The notes beneath the pieces were generated by a model that was given only the letters and a program-made list of their open reading frames with translations, had not been told where the DNA came from and searched no databases. 64,000 nucleotides of DNA from Chitinophaga vietnamensis (GTDB lineage: Bacteria > Bacteroidota > Bacteroidia > Chitinophagales > Chitinophagaceae): positions 744,001 through 808,000 of the forward strand of contig NZ_CABHMS010000002.1 in NCBI RefSeq assembly GCF_902167635.1, read 5' to 3'. A program made the translations under genes and the position numbers. Position 1 is the stretch's first letter. Every line of letters starts with the position of its first letter. Of this stretch, positions 29,028 to 37,260 are shown piece by piece.

Positions 29028-29426
29028 ATGGGCGCATGGGGCACCAGGAATTTCGAAAATGATGGATCACAGGACTGGATTTTTGACATCATTGATAACA
29101 AAGATGGTGGTTCGGTGGCAGATGCGCTTGCCCGCATCATCAACAACATCGAAACACTGGAAATTTCAGACTGTGAAGAAGCACTCGCCGCAGCTGAAGT
29201 AGTGGCGGCATTGATTGGCCGTGCCAGCGAAGACTTTCCTGAAGTTCCGCTGGAGAAACTGGATATCCTGAACCTGATCGGCACGCGTGCCCTCAGAACG
29301 CAGGCAGTCAATGCAGTAAATAAAATTATTGCAGGTTCCGAAATGAAAAACTATTGGAGCGATGCGGGCCAGCTCGAAGCCTGGGAGGCAGTACAGGCGG
29401 GCCTCGTGAAGAGACTGGATATATAA
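29028..29426 (+). CDS. DUF4259-domain protein
   Basis: The product has 132 residues. The N-terminal MGAWGTRNFENDGSQDWIFD is the defining motif of DUF4259. The rest is helical, with Ala-rich and acidic stretches and a Trp-rich tail. There is no signal peptide, so it should be cytosolic. Family function is unknown. The gene lies 73 bp downstream of smc on the same strand; the gap is AT-rich. A strong hairpin at 29436-29478 separates it from the convergent nucleoside transporter. Confidence 0.85.
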   Translation: MGAWGTRNFENDGSQDWIFDIIDNKDGGSVADALARIINNIETLEISDCEEALAAAEVVAALIGRASEDFPEVPLEKLDILNLIGTRALRTQAVNAVNKIIAGSEMKNYWSDAGQLEAWEAVQAGLVKRLDI

Positions 29427-29435
29427 AAGTAATGG

Positions 29436-29478
29436 ATCATTCAGCAGGAAGGCCACTCAGGCCTTCCTGCTGAATGAT
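29436..29478. terminator. Bidirectional terminator-like hairpin, 19-bp perfect stem
   Basis: ATCATTCAGCAGGAAGGCC, a five-base loop, then its exact reverse complement. It lies ten bases after the DUF4259 stop and touches the first base of the transporter stop codon on the other strand. There is no long T-run, so its strength as an intrinsic terminator is uncertain, but the position between convergent genes fits that role. Confidence 0.75.
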
Positions 29479-30740
29479 TACATCAGGATACCTGCGATAG
29501 TAGCGGAAAGATAAGATGCTAATGTTCCGCATAGAAGGGCTTTCAGCCCCAGTTTCGCCAGATCGCTTCTTCTGTCTGGCGCCAGTTCACCAATACCACC
29601 AATCTGCATGCCTACACTGCTGAAGTTGGCGAAACCGGCAATGGCAATGGTAACAATAGCCACGCCCTTAGGCGACATCACCGGTACGGTATGGGTGGTC
29701 AGGCTTTTGAACGCCACAAATTCGTTGATGGTCAGCTTCTGACCAAGCAGGGTCGCTACATTATTTACATCGCCGGAAGGCACGCCCATGGCCCAGGCCA
29801 TCGGGGTAAACAATTTACCGAAGATCCAGTCGAGGCTCAGATTGAAATCAGGATTGAAGAGATGCCCGATGTGAATGAGGCACCAGTCGATCAAGGTGAT
29901 CAGCGCAATAAAACCGATCAGCATCGCAATCACGTTCATGGCTATCTTGAAACCGTCGCCAGCTCCATGAGAGATGGCATCGATCACATTGGTATAATTA
30001 CTTTTCACTTCCATCTTCACACGACCCATCGTTACGCTTTCCTCCGTTTCCGGATATACGATCTTGGAGATCACCAGCGCGCCGGGAGCAGCCATCAAAC
30101 TGGCTGTGATGAGGAAAGGCGCAATATCCATACCTGCCTGAAATCCCATGTTGGCATATACCACCAGGATACCGCCGGCAATACAAGCCAAACTACCGCT
30201 CATAGAGGCAATCAGCTCACTCTTGGTCATGGAGGAAAGATAAGGGCGGATCATCACCTGCGCTTCTACCTGGCCTACGAAAGCGCTGGCCACATTGCTC
30301 AGCGCTTCTGCGCCACTCACGCGCATGACATAGTTCATGGCGCGCGCGATCACCGCTACCACCCGCTGCATAATGCCGAAGTGATAAAGCACCGCCACCA
30401 GCACGCATACCAGTATGATCGTAGCCGTTACGTTAAACGCAAATACAAAACCGCCGGCGGCATAATCCGCAATTGAGCCATTACCCTGCGATACGCCAAT
30501 ACCGCCATACACGAAAGAGGCGCCCTGGCGCGCAAAGGCCTCCAGCTTGCCCATGGCATGACCCACCTGTTGAAAGAACCAGGTCACCGGTTTTACTTTA
30601 AATACCAGTATGCCGATCAATACCTGTAAAGCAATCCCGCTGATCACCAGCCGGTAGTTGATCTTTTTTTTGTTATTAGAAAATAAAAAGGCAATGCCCA
30701 AGATGAGAACAATGCCAGCTATGCCTTGAAAGCGTTCCAT
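29478..30740 (-). CDS. Concentrative nucleoside transporter (CNT/NupC family)
   Basis: The product has 420 residues from the ATG at 30740 (MERFQGIAGIVLILG). The open frame extends far upstream, but that part has no membrane helices. Family features are the gate domain VSGAEALSNVASAFVGQVEA, then MTKSELIASMSGSLACIAGG, and a C-terminal FVAFKSLTTHTVPVMSPKG and GFANFSSVGMQIGG. CNT proteins import nucleosides with Na+ or H+. The nucleoside phosphorylase at 59101-59979 could use such imports, though the two genes are far apart. The gene is divergent from the lipoprotein gene at 30878. Confidence 0.93.
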   Translation of the reverse strand: MERFQGIAGIVLILGIAFLFSNNKKKINYRLVISGIALQVLIGILVFKVKPVTWFFQQVGHAMGKLEAFARQGASFVYGGIGVSQGNGSIADYAAGGFVFAFNVTATIILVCVLVAVLYHFGIMQRVVAVIARAMNYVMRVSGAEALSNVASAFVGQVEAQVMIRPYLSSMTKSELIASMSGSLACIAGGILVVYANMGFQAGMDIAPFLITASLMAAPGALVISKIVYPETEESVTMGRVKMEVKSNYTNVIDAISHGAGDGFKIAMNVIAMLIGFIALITLIDWCLIHIGHLFNPDFNLSLDWIFGKLFTPMAWAMGVPSGDVNNVATLLGQKLTINEFVAFKSLTTHTVPVMSPKGVAIVTIAIAGFANFSSVGMQIGGIGELAPDRRSDLAKLGLKALLCGTLASYLSATIAGILM

Positions 30741-30877
30741 TAGATGCAAATAAATCGTAAAATGTATGCAATGAAGCGACGAAGATAAGTCTTTTTGCGG
30801 CTCAGCATCTGCTCCTGTAATTTTTCTTGCAAAAAAGGTATGGAAATGTATTTTTATCTTTTGTTGAATACATAAAG

Positions 30878-33166
30878 ATGCGCAATCAATATCTGGTAAT
30901 TTCCACGTTAGCAATGGCCCTGATGGCCTGCGGCCAACAAAGCAAGAAAGGCGGCCAACACGAAAAAGATTCCTTAGCCATGCGCGAGAAATTCGCAGCA
31001 TCGCCAGTCCTTGATGCTAAAACTGCTATACAGCATATGGCGGTCGACAAAGGCCTGGAAGTGCAGCTGGTAGCCGCTGAGCCAATGGTAGTGGCGCCGG
31101 TGGCCATGAGCTTCGACGACCGCGGAAGGATGTGGGTGGTAGAGATGACAGGCTTTATGCCCGATACCAGCGGTACCGGCGAAGACAAACCCGATGGCAA
31201 GATCGTGATATTGGAAGATACTACCGGCGATGGCATAGCCGACACCCGCAAAGTGTTCCTCGATTCTCTCGTGCTCCCCCGCGCCATCTGCCTGGTAGAA
31301 AATGGCGTGCTCGTAGCCACCCCGCCACAGCTCTGGTTCTATGAGATCAAAGACGATAAACCCGGCAAACGTACGCTGGTAGACGATCAATACGCTGCCG
31401 GCGGCAACGTGGAGCACCAGCCCAATGGCTTGCTCCGCGCCATGGACAACTGGATATACAATGCAAAATCGGATAGGCGTTACCGTAAGGTGGGAGACAA
31501 GTGGCTGAAAGAACCCACTATTTTCCGCGGCCAGTGGGGCATCTCGCAGGACGACCAGGGCAGATTGTTCTACAATAACAATTCTGAAAACCTGCTGGGA
31601 GATTATTTCTCTCCCGGCCTTGGCGGCAAGAACCCGCACCAGCAGCGTACTGCTGGCTACGATGAAAAGATCGTTCCTGATAATCACGTATTTCCTGCCC
31701 GTGCCACTACCGGTGTGAACAGAGGATATATGAAAGGCGTGCTGGACGACAGTTTGCGCCTCGTGGAGTTTACCGCTGCCTGTGGCCCGCTCATCTACCG
31801 GGGCGGCCTGCTCCCCCTGGAATATGCCGGCAACGCTTTCGTGGCGGAGCCTTCAGCGAATCTCATCAAAAGGAATATATTGGAAGATAGCGATATAGTA
31901 GTGAGAGGAAAACAAGCCTACCACGGGAGAGAGTTCCTCGCCAGCACCGATGAGCGTTTCAGGCCGGTGAACCTGGTCGCCGGGCCGGAAGGCGCGCTCT
32001 ATATCGTAGATATGTACCGCGGCATCCTGCAACATAAAACATATATCACCGGCTATCTCAAAAACGAGATCAAAGCCCGCAAGCTCACGCTGCCGCTGAA
32101 TTGCGGCCGTATCTACCGCATCATTCCCGCTGGCCAGCATCCGGAAAAGATATTGCCGGGCATGAATACCAACAGCCTTGTGAAAACGCTGCACAACGGC
32201 AATGGCATGCTGCGCGATAAAGCCCAGCAGCTGATCATCGACCGCCGCCTGGTAGACGCCGCGCCTGCACTCCGTGAGATGTTGCCGGATTCCCTGCAAC
32301 CCCTCGGGCAGCTGCATGCCCTCTGGACCCTGGAAGGCCTGCACCTCCTGAACTATAATGATCTGAATATCTGCCTCCGGCAAAATAGTGATGCCCTGAA
32401 ACGTCAGGCGCTGGCAGCCTTGCCCTCGATACTGTCGCCCGCCAACCTGAAACCTGCACTGGCAGCGATCGACAGCCTCCTGCAACGCCCGTCGATGGCG
32501 CCTTCCGTAGCTTACCTCTTGCCGGCTATCGGCAAAATAAACAAAGCAGCGGCCGCCCAATTGGAGGCCACCCTGATAAAATCGTATGCGCGTGACCGTT
32601 ATACTGCCGCCGCCTTGATCAACAATGCAGCAGGCCGCGAGGCAGCCATGCTCAAGCAACTCGAACACGACCAGCCTGATACCACCCTGGCCCTGCGCCG
32701 TCAGTTGTTGGCAGTGCTCAGGAATATCGATAGTGAAGCCAACGCCAAAAAGATGGAAGCGCTGCGCGCCAGCTACCCGAGAGGATACCGCATCTTCAAC
32801 ACCGTATGCCAGACCTGTCATGGCAAGAATGGCAATGGCATCACGTCTATGGCACCGCCGCTCAATGAGAGCGAGTGGGTGAATGGTAATAAAAATGCGC
32901 TCATCTCCATCGTGCTATACGGCCTCACCGGCCCGGTGCCCGTGCATGGTAAAACCTACCAGGCGCCGGAGATCAATGGCGATATGCCCGGTATCGGCGC
33001 CAGTGATGAATTCAGCAATGAAGACATTGCACAGCTGCTCACCTTCCTGCGCAGCGCCTGGAACAACAAAGCCGGAAAGATAACGGCAACGGATATACTG
33101 AATGTACGGCATCAATACAACGGCCGCCAAAAACCCTTTACTGTTGGGGAGCTAACAAAGCAGTAA
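30878..33166 (+). CDS. Lipoprotein with beta-propeller, HEAT-like and cytochrome c domains
   Basis: The product has 762 residues from the ATG at 30878; the open frame continues upstream, but this start gives a proper lipoprotein signal (lipobox LMAC, then GQQSKK). About residues 50-410 form a PVC-type membrane-bound dehydrogenase beta-propeller (DDRGRMWVVEMTGFMPD, GPEGALYIVDMYRG). Residues 430-610 are helical repeats resembling HEAT. The last 130 residues hold a cytochrome c heme site, CQTCHG, with the probable axial Met in TSMAPPL. It is likely an outer-membrane or periplasmic redox enzyme acting on a sugar or alcohol and passing electrons through the heme. The substrate is not known. Confidence 0.85.
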   Translation: MRNQYLVISTLAMALMACGQQSKKGGQHEKDSLAMREKFAASPVLDAKTAIQHMAVDKGLEVQLVAAEPMVVAPVAMSFDDRGRMWVVEMTGFMPDTSGTGEDKPDGKIVILEDTTGDGIADTRKVFLDSLVLPRAICLVENGVLVATPPQLWFYEIKDDKPGKRTLVDDQYAAGGNVEHQPNGLLRAMDNWIYNAKSDRRYRKVGDKWLKEPTIFRGQWGISQDDQGRLFYNNNSENLLGDYFSPGLGGKNPHQQRTAGYDEKIVPDNHVFPARATTGVNRGYMKGVLDDSLRLVEFTAACGPLIYRGGLLPLEYAGNAFVAEPSANLIKRNILEDSDIVVRGKQAYHGREFLASTDERFRPVNLVAGPEGALYIVDMYRGILQHKTYITGYLKNEIKARKLTLPLNCGRIYRIIPAGQHPEKILPGMNTNSLVKTLHNGNGMLRDKAQQLIIDRRLVDAAPALREMLPDSLQPLGQLHALWTLEGLHLLNYNDLNICLRQNSDALKRQALAALPSILSPANLKPALAAIDSLLQRPSMAPSVAYLLPAIGKINKAAAAQLEATLIKSYARDRYTAAALINNAAGREAAMLKQLEHDQPDTTLALRRQLLAVLRNIDSEANAKKMEALRASYPRGYRIFNTVCQTCHGKNGNGITSMAPPLNESEWVNGNKNALISIVLYGLTGPVPVHGKTYQAPEINGDMPGIGASDEFSNEDIAQLLTFLRSAWNNKAGKITATDILNVRHQYNGRQKPFTVGELTKQ

Positions 33167-33177
33167 ATATTTTTGGA

Positions 33178-33299
33178 TGTATGGATTTACGGATGGGAGA
33201 ATTGGATGGGTGTTATGTTCTATGATGGAAGATATTAGAATATAGCATTCACCAATTCTCACATCATAAATCCCTAAATCCCTAAATCCCTAAATCCGA
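33178..33299. repeat. Foldback of TAAATCC/GGATTTA units, degenerate copy
   Basis: The stem GAGAATTGG (33197-33205) pairs with CCAATTCTC (33252-33260). Flanking GGATTTACGG on the left is partially complementary to tandem TAAATCCC units (four near-identical 8-mers, 33266-33299) on the right. It follows the stop of the lipoprotein gene by 11 bases. It is clearly related to the two hairpins at 43605-43755 but is more eroded. Confidence 0.75.
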
Positions 33300-33309
33300 A
33301 AATATCCCC

Positions 33310-33317
33310 TATCTTTG
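33310..33317 (+). promoter_or_regulatory. Bacteroidota -7 promoter box in front of a short ORF
   Basis: TATCTTTG matches TAnnTTTG exactly. No -33 TTTG is visible upstream at 17-23 bases, where the TAAATCC repeat lies. Expected transcription would start within a few bases of the ATG at 33324, making that ORF nearly leaderless, or give a 220-base leader for the glutamate synthase gene at 33550. Confidence 0.55.
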
Positions 33318-33323
33318 TTTCAC

Positions 33324-33431
33324 ATGAACAAGGCAACAAATATATTTTCTTACAAAAACTCCTGCGCAAATGCTGGTGCATGCGGGTTTCTGTTGCCTTT
33401 CTTATCCTGTCCCAAAGACTTCAACAATTAA
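33324..33431 (+). CDS. Possible 35-residue cysteine-containing peptide or leader peptide
   Basis: ATG to TAA gives 35 residues beginning MNKATNIFSYKNSC and ending in FLSCPKDFNN, with three Cys (residues 14, 20 and 29), a glycine-rich centre and a short hydrophobic patch (GFLLPFL). No family is recognised. Support is its position: a perfect -7 box just before it and a strong hairpin starting one base after its stop. There is no Shine-Dalgarno, which is common in this phylum, and a leaderless start is possible. It may be a leader peptide for the downstream glutamate synthase gene, a small secreted or modified peptide, or chance. Confidence 0.35.
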   Translation: MNKATNIFSYKNSCANAGACGFLLPFLSCPKDFNN

Positions 33432-33432
33432 A

Positions 33433-33479
33433 CCCGGGCAACTTGTAGCATCATAACAGTTGTACCCGGGAGGACAACT
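33433..33479 (+). promoter_or_regulatory. Two mutually exclusive hairpins in the glutamate synthase leader
   Basis: Hairpin 1 pairs CCCGGGCAACT (33433-33443) with AGTTGTACCCGGG (33458-33470) with a two-base bulge. Hairpin 2 pairs AGTTGT (33458-33463) with ACAACT (33474-33479). They compete for the same AGTTG segment, as in attenuators. No T-run follows, so classical rho-independent termination is not shown. Together with the short ORF upstream, this suggests regulation of the gene at 33550. The remainder of this leader (33480-33549) shows no further structure. Confidence 0.45.
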
Positions 33480-33549
33480 ACCCATCCTTATTGGTATGTG
33501 TAGCCTGTTCCTGTAGCATTTTCCAAAACAATCTTATAAATCAGTTTTT

Positions 33550-35115
33550 ATGAATCATCGGATAGCACGATGGGCGATTTACTTTTTCTGCCTGTTGCTG
33601 GATGTAAGTGTGGCTGCAAGCCTTTATCGCGGTTATTTAAGTGGATGGATATTACTACCTGTAGCGGTGGGCCTTACCCTGCTTACGTTGTACGATCGTT
33701 TACAACGCAAGCATGCCTTGCTGCGCAACTACCCGCTGTTGGGCCGTTTGCGCTATCTCCTGGAGCAGATCAGGCCGGAGATGCGCCAGTATTTCTTTGA
33801 ATCAGATACCGATGGCCGGCCTTTCAACCGCCGTCAGCGCGCCGTGGTATACCAGCGTGCGAAAGATGTAAAACAGACCGTTGCCTTCGGCGCATTGGAA
33901 AATATGTATGAGCCGGGCTACGAATGGGCCTCCCATACAGCGTTTCCGGTGAAAGTGAAGCCGGAATCGCTGCGTGTGACCATCGGCAACGAACAATGCG
34001 AAAAACCATATGATGCCAGCTTGCTCAACATAAGCGCGATGAGTTATGGCGCCCTGAGTAAAACCGCGGTGCTGTCGCTCAATGGTGGCGCGCAGATGGG
34101 CGGCTTTGCGCATAACACCGGGGAGGGCGGTATCAGCCCTTATCACCTGCAACATGGCGGCGCGCTGATCTGGCAGATCGGTACCGGCTATTTCGGTTGC
34201 CGCGATGAAGCAGGTAATTTCTCCGCAGGAGAATTTGCTGCTGCGGCCGCGGCGCCTGCGGTTAAGATGATTGAGCTGAAACTGAGCCAGGGCGCGAAGC
34301 CCGGCAAGGGCGGCGTATTGCCGGCAGCTAAAAATACGCCTGAAATTGCGGCGATCCGTAAGGTGAAGCCTGGCGTGAGCGTGCTGTCGCCCGCTGCGCA
34401 CACCGCCTTCCATAATGAGTATGAGATGCTCGCTTTCTTGCAACAGTTGCGAAAACTTTCCGGTGGCAAGCCCGTAGGTTTCAAGCTGTGTGTGGGCCGT
34501 GCTGATGAGTTGGAGAAGATCTGCACCGCTATGGTGAATACGGGCATCTATCCCGATTTCATCACCGTAGACGGTGCGGAAGGCGGTACTGGCGCGGCGC
34601 CGCTGGAATTTACCGATGCCGTGGGCATGCCTTTATACGATGCGTTGGCGCTGGTGGTGAACCTGCTGAAAAAGTACAACCTGAAAAAACATATCCGCAT
34701 CATGGCCAGCGGCAAGATCATCACCGGCTTCGATATGATGAAGGTGCTGGCCCTGGGCGCTGATGCCTGCTACAGTGCGCGTGGTATGATGCTCGCCCTG
34801 GGATGCATACAGGCCTTGCAATGCGATAGCGGCAGTTGCCCTGTGGGCGTGGCCACACAAAACCCTTCCCTGTACCAGGGAGTGAATGTGGCCGACAAAC
34901 GCGTGCGGGTGGCCAATTTCCACCGCAATACCATCTATGCCCTCGCCGAATTGATGGGCGCCTGCGGCTTTGCTACCGCAGGCGATATCGACCCTGCCGC
35001 TATGTTCCGCAGGGTAACGCGCACGGATATACGTTCTTATGCAGATATCTATGCACCGGGCCGCAGCAGCGCCACTGGCGCGGCATTGTACCCGGGGCCA
35101 TCTATTCATAACTGA
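33550..35115 (+). CDS. FMN-binding glutamate synthase family protein (glutaminase domain absent)
   Basis: The product has 521 residues. After two N-terminal membrane-like helices (residues about 8-45), the catalytic domain of GltB follows, with NISAMSYGALS, NTGEGGISPYHLQHGGALIWQIGTG and DFITVDGAEGGTGAAP. The 3Fe-4S cysteines are in CIQALQCDSGSCPVGVATQ (C-x5-C-x4-C). The N-terminal glutaminase and C-terminal helix of full GltB are missing. Such stand-alone forms resemble archaeal-type glutamate synthases and B. subtilis YerD and may use an unidentified amino donor. It lies 14 bp before a Rnk-like gene. Confidence 0.87.
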   Translation: MNHRIARWAIYFFCLLLDVSVAASLYRGYLSGWILLPVAVGLTLLTLYDRLQRKHALLRNYPLLGRLRYLLEQIRPEMRQYFFESDTDGRPFNRRQRAVVYQRAKDVKQTVAFGALENMYEPGYEWASHTAFPVKVKPESLRVTIGNEQCEKPYDASLLNISAMSYGALSKTAVLSLNGGAQMGGFAHNTGEGGISPYHLQHGGALIWQIGTGYFGCRDEAGNFSAGEFAAAAAAPAVKMIELKLSQGAKPGKGGVLPAAKNTPEIAAIRKVKPGVSVLSPAAHTAFHNEYEMLAFLQQLRKLSGGKPVGFKLCVGRADELEKICTAMVNTGIYPDFITVDGAEGGTGAAPLEFTDAVGMPLYDALALVVNLLKKYNLKKHIRIMASGKIITGFDMMKVLALGADACYSARGMMLALGCIQALQCDSGSCPVGVATQNPSLYQGVNVADKRVRVANFHRNTIYALAELMGACGFATAGDIDPAAMFRRVTRTDIRSYADIYAPGRSSATGAALYPGPSIHN

Positions 35116-35129
35116 TAAACCCGGTTATC

Positions 35130-35489
35130 ATGAAAAAGAAACAGATCATTGTATCCCAACATGATTACGACATCCTGAAAACGCTTTGTCATCAAACAGC
35201 TGGCACAGCAAAGTTGAAAGAAGAGCTGGAAAGGGCCACCATCCGCAAAGGCAAGGTACCTGATGATGTGGTGCAGGTAAATTCACTGCTACAGTTCAGA
35301 GATGAACGAAGCGGCGCTGTCCGGAAAGTGCAGCTGGTATTGCCAGCTGCCAGTAATATCCAGCAAGGGCGATTGTCGATACTTTCGCCCATAGGCACGG
35401 CCTTGCTGGGCTACAGCACGGGTGATACCATTGATTGGGAAGTGCCGGCAGGCAAAACGCAATTGCATATTCTTCATGTGGAGCAATAG
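35130..35489 (+). CDS. GreA/GreB-type factor resembling Rnk
   Basis: The product has 119 residues. It has a short N-terminal helical hairpin (residues about 5-45) and a C-terminal FKBP-like domain (VQLVLPAASNIQQGRLSILSPIGTALLGYSTGDTIDWEVP). This is the Rnk arrangement: a GreA-type C-terminal domain with a truncated coiled coil that cannot reach the polymerase active site. It probably binds RNA polymerase and competes with GreA/DksA. The gene lies 14 bp after the glutamate synthase gene, so the two are probably co-transcribed, and a strong terminator follows. Confidence 0.85.
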   Translation: MKKKQIIVSQHDYDILKTLCHQTAGTAKLKEELERATIRKGKVPDDVVQVNSLLQFRDERSGAVRKVQLVLPAASNIQQGRLSILSPIGTALLGYSTGDTIDWEVPAGKTQLHILHVEQ

Positions 35490-35491
35490 CG

Positions 35492-35531
35492 AAAATGAGA
35501 GAGGCGGCCTGCAGGCCGCCTCTCTCATTTT
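35492..35531. terminator. 40-bp perfect palindromic terminator
   Basis: AAAATGAGAGAGGCGGCCTG followed directly by its exact reverse complement (20-bp stem with the centre TGCA). It has A-run and T-run ends suitable for termination in both directions. It lies between the convergent Rnk-like and DUF192 genes, two bases after one stop and three before the other. Confidence 0.93.
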
Positions 35532-35534
35532 AAC

Positions 35535-36068
35535 TTATATCTTTTTATAACTGATCTTATCGCCGTACCCGATGTGGTATTTATCGCAGAAGCCTCCGTT
35601 CACTTCCAGCACGTATTGCGCTTTCTTGAAAGAGGGCAGGCTTTGTTCAGATAAAGGGGTAGCGTATTTCTGGATAGATACGATCTCCATTTTATCATCT
35701 ATGTAGATAATATCAAGAGAGATGTAAGTATTTTTCATCCAGAAGGAACGTTCTTCCATATCATTGAAGATGAAGAGCATGCCTTGATCGTCTGTCATGC
35801 TTTTGCGGTACATCAGCCCATCCTCGCGCTGCTGGTCGGTTTGCGCCAGCTGTACATCGATCTTGCGGATGGTATCGGCGCCTGATTTGGCGATGAATGC
35901 CAGGTCCGCTTCCTTCTTGAAGGCGATGCCGTTGGAGGTGCTGGCGCTTGCTTGTGTCTGTTCCGCAGGCGTAGCGCTGCTGGTATCAGTAGCGGTGTTG
36001 CTGTTGTTATTATGACAGCCGGCTACGTACAAACTGGCTATCAGCAGGTATTTGAGCGAAAGTTGCAT
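35535..36068 (-). CDS. DUF192-domain lipoprotein
   Basis: The product has 177 residues from the ATG at 36068; an in-frame ATG seven codons upstream (36089) overlaps mqnE and would put extra residues before the signal. The first 18 residues are a lipoprotein signal (lipobox VAGC), followed by a Thr/Ala/Gln-rich linker. The DUF192 domain covers residues about 60-177 (REDGLMYRKSMTDDQGMLFIFNDMEERSFWMKNTYISLDIIY). Family function is unknown; it folds as a small beta-barrel. It follows mqnE with little spacing and appears to be the last gene of that minus-strand group. Confidence 0.86.
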   Translation of the reverse strand: MQLSLKYLLIASLYVAGCHNNNSNTATDTSSATPAEQTQASASTSNGIAFKKEADLAFIAKSGADTIRKIDVQLAQTDQQREDGLMYRKSMTDDQGMLFIFNDMEERSFWMKNTYISLDIIYIDDKMEIVSIQKYATPLSEQSLPSFKKAQYVLEVNGGFCDKYHIGYGDKISYKKI

Positions 36069-36078
36069 AACAAGGTAG

Positions 36079-37260
36079 TTATTTGGCAAGCAGTTCCTCG
36101 TCGGAGAAAGCTACGTCAGTATAATCTTTGATCTCGTTGTAAACGGTATCTCTTTCCACGGGGCGTCTGCCGGCCTGGCGGATGAGCATCGCCAGTTGTG
36201 CGGTGCTCATGGAAGGGCGTTGTTCTTCTGCGCCGGCCATGGAGTATATTTTCGTGGTATCGTCGATCGTGCCGTCGAGGTCATTCACACCAAAGGAAAG
36301 CGTGAGCTGTGCTGTGTTTCTGCCCAGCATCGGCCAGTAAGCTTTGAGGTGCGGGAAGTTGTCCATGTACAAACGTGCTACTGCATATAGCTTCAGGTCT
36401 TCCACGATGGAAGATTCAGGAATGTCGGACATATCATTGCCTTTGTTGCGGAACTTCAGCGGGATGAAGGTATTGAAGCCATGGGTTTCATCCTGCAGCT
36501 GGCGCAGGCGCTCCATGTGATCGATGCGGTGCGCATAGGTTTCGATGTGGCCATACAGCATGGTGGCGTTGGTATGCATGCCACGCAGGTGTGCGGCGCG
36601 GTGGATGGCGAGCCAGCCATCAGCATCTACTTTATCATGGCAGATCTTGGCGCGTACATCGGGATGGAATATCTCTGCGCCGCCGCCAGGCATAGATTGC
36701 AGACCGGCTTCATTGAGGATGCGCATGCCTTCTTCTATGCTCACTTTGGCTTTGCGGAACATGTAGTCCAGCTCCACGGCGGTGAAGCCTTTGATGTGCA
36801 GGTCGGGGCGGTGCGCCTTGATCTGGCGGATCAGCTCCACGAAGAAGTCGAGCTGCATTTTAGGATGCACGCCACCTACGATATGCACTTCGGTAACGGG
36901 GTGGTTATCGTAGCCTTTTACGATGTCCATCATCTGATCGATGCTCAGTTCCCAGCCATCTTCGCGGTTTTTGTAGAGGCGCGAGTAGGAACAGAAATGG
37001 CAGGTGAACACACAAACGTTGGTGGGCTCGATATGAAAGTTGCGGTTGAAATAAGTTTTGTCGCCGTGCATGCGCTCGCGTACATGGTTAGCCAGCGCGC
37101 CGAGAAATCCAATGTCGCCTTTCTCGAATAAGGTCAGCCCATCTTCGGGCGTAATTCTTTCCTGTCGGAGGATTTTTTCTGCTATGCTTTTCAGCGACTG
37201 GTCCAGAGAGGCTTGCTGAAGGAGCGTTTGAACAGCCGGATAATCTTGTCTCATCGTCAT
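36079..37260 (-). CDS. mqnE: Aminofutalosine synthase MqnE (radical SAM)
   Basis: The product has 393 residues. The radical SAM cysteines are C83, C87 and C90 in NVCVFTCHFCSYSR, and the later segments (HIVGGVHPKMQLDFF, GMRILNEAGLQSMPGGGAEIF and ATMLYGHIETYAHRIDHM) are those of MqnE. The enzyme joins 3-((1-carboxyvinyl)oxy)benzoate with SAM to give aminofutalosine in the futalosine route to menaquinone. The start at 37260 overlaps the stop of the metalloprotease gene by ATGA; an ATG two codons later is also in frame. MqnC is the nearest alternative, but the overall motif set favours MqnE. Confidence 0.92.
   Translation of the reverse strand: MTMRQDYPAVQTLLQQASLDQSLKSIAEKILRQERITPEDGLTLFEKGDIGFLGALANHVRERMHGDKTYFNRNFHIEPTNVCVFTCHFCSYSRLYKNREDGWELSIDQMMDIVKGYDNHPVTEVHIVGGVHPKMQLDFFVELIRQIKAHRPDLHIKGFTAVELDYMFRKAKVSIEEGMRILNEAGLQSMPGGGAEIFHPDVRAKICHDKVDADGWLAIHRAAHLRGMHTNATMLYGHIETYAHRIDHMERLRQLQDETHGFNTFIPLKFRNKGNDMSDIPESSIVEDLKLYAVARLYMDNFPHLKAYWPMLGRNTAQLTLSFGVNDLDGTIDDTTKIYSMAGAEEQRPSMSTAQLAMLIRQAGRRPVERDTVYNEIKDYTDVAFSDEELLAK

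Noticed and set aside
29478-31001. Upstream start of the nucleoside transporter at 31001
   Set aside because: The extra 87 codons are charged and lack membrane helices. They also run into the divergent lipoprotein gene, so the ATG at 30740 was chosen.
33433-33549. SAM, glutamine or other known riboswitch before the glutamate synthase gene
   Set aside because: No consensus core of these classes is recognised. Only the two competing hairpins can be supported.
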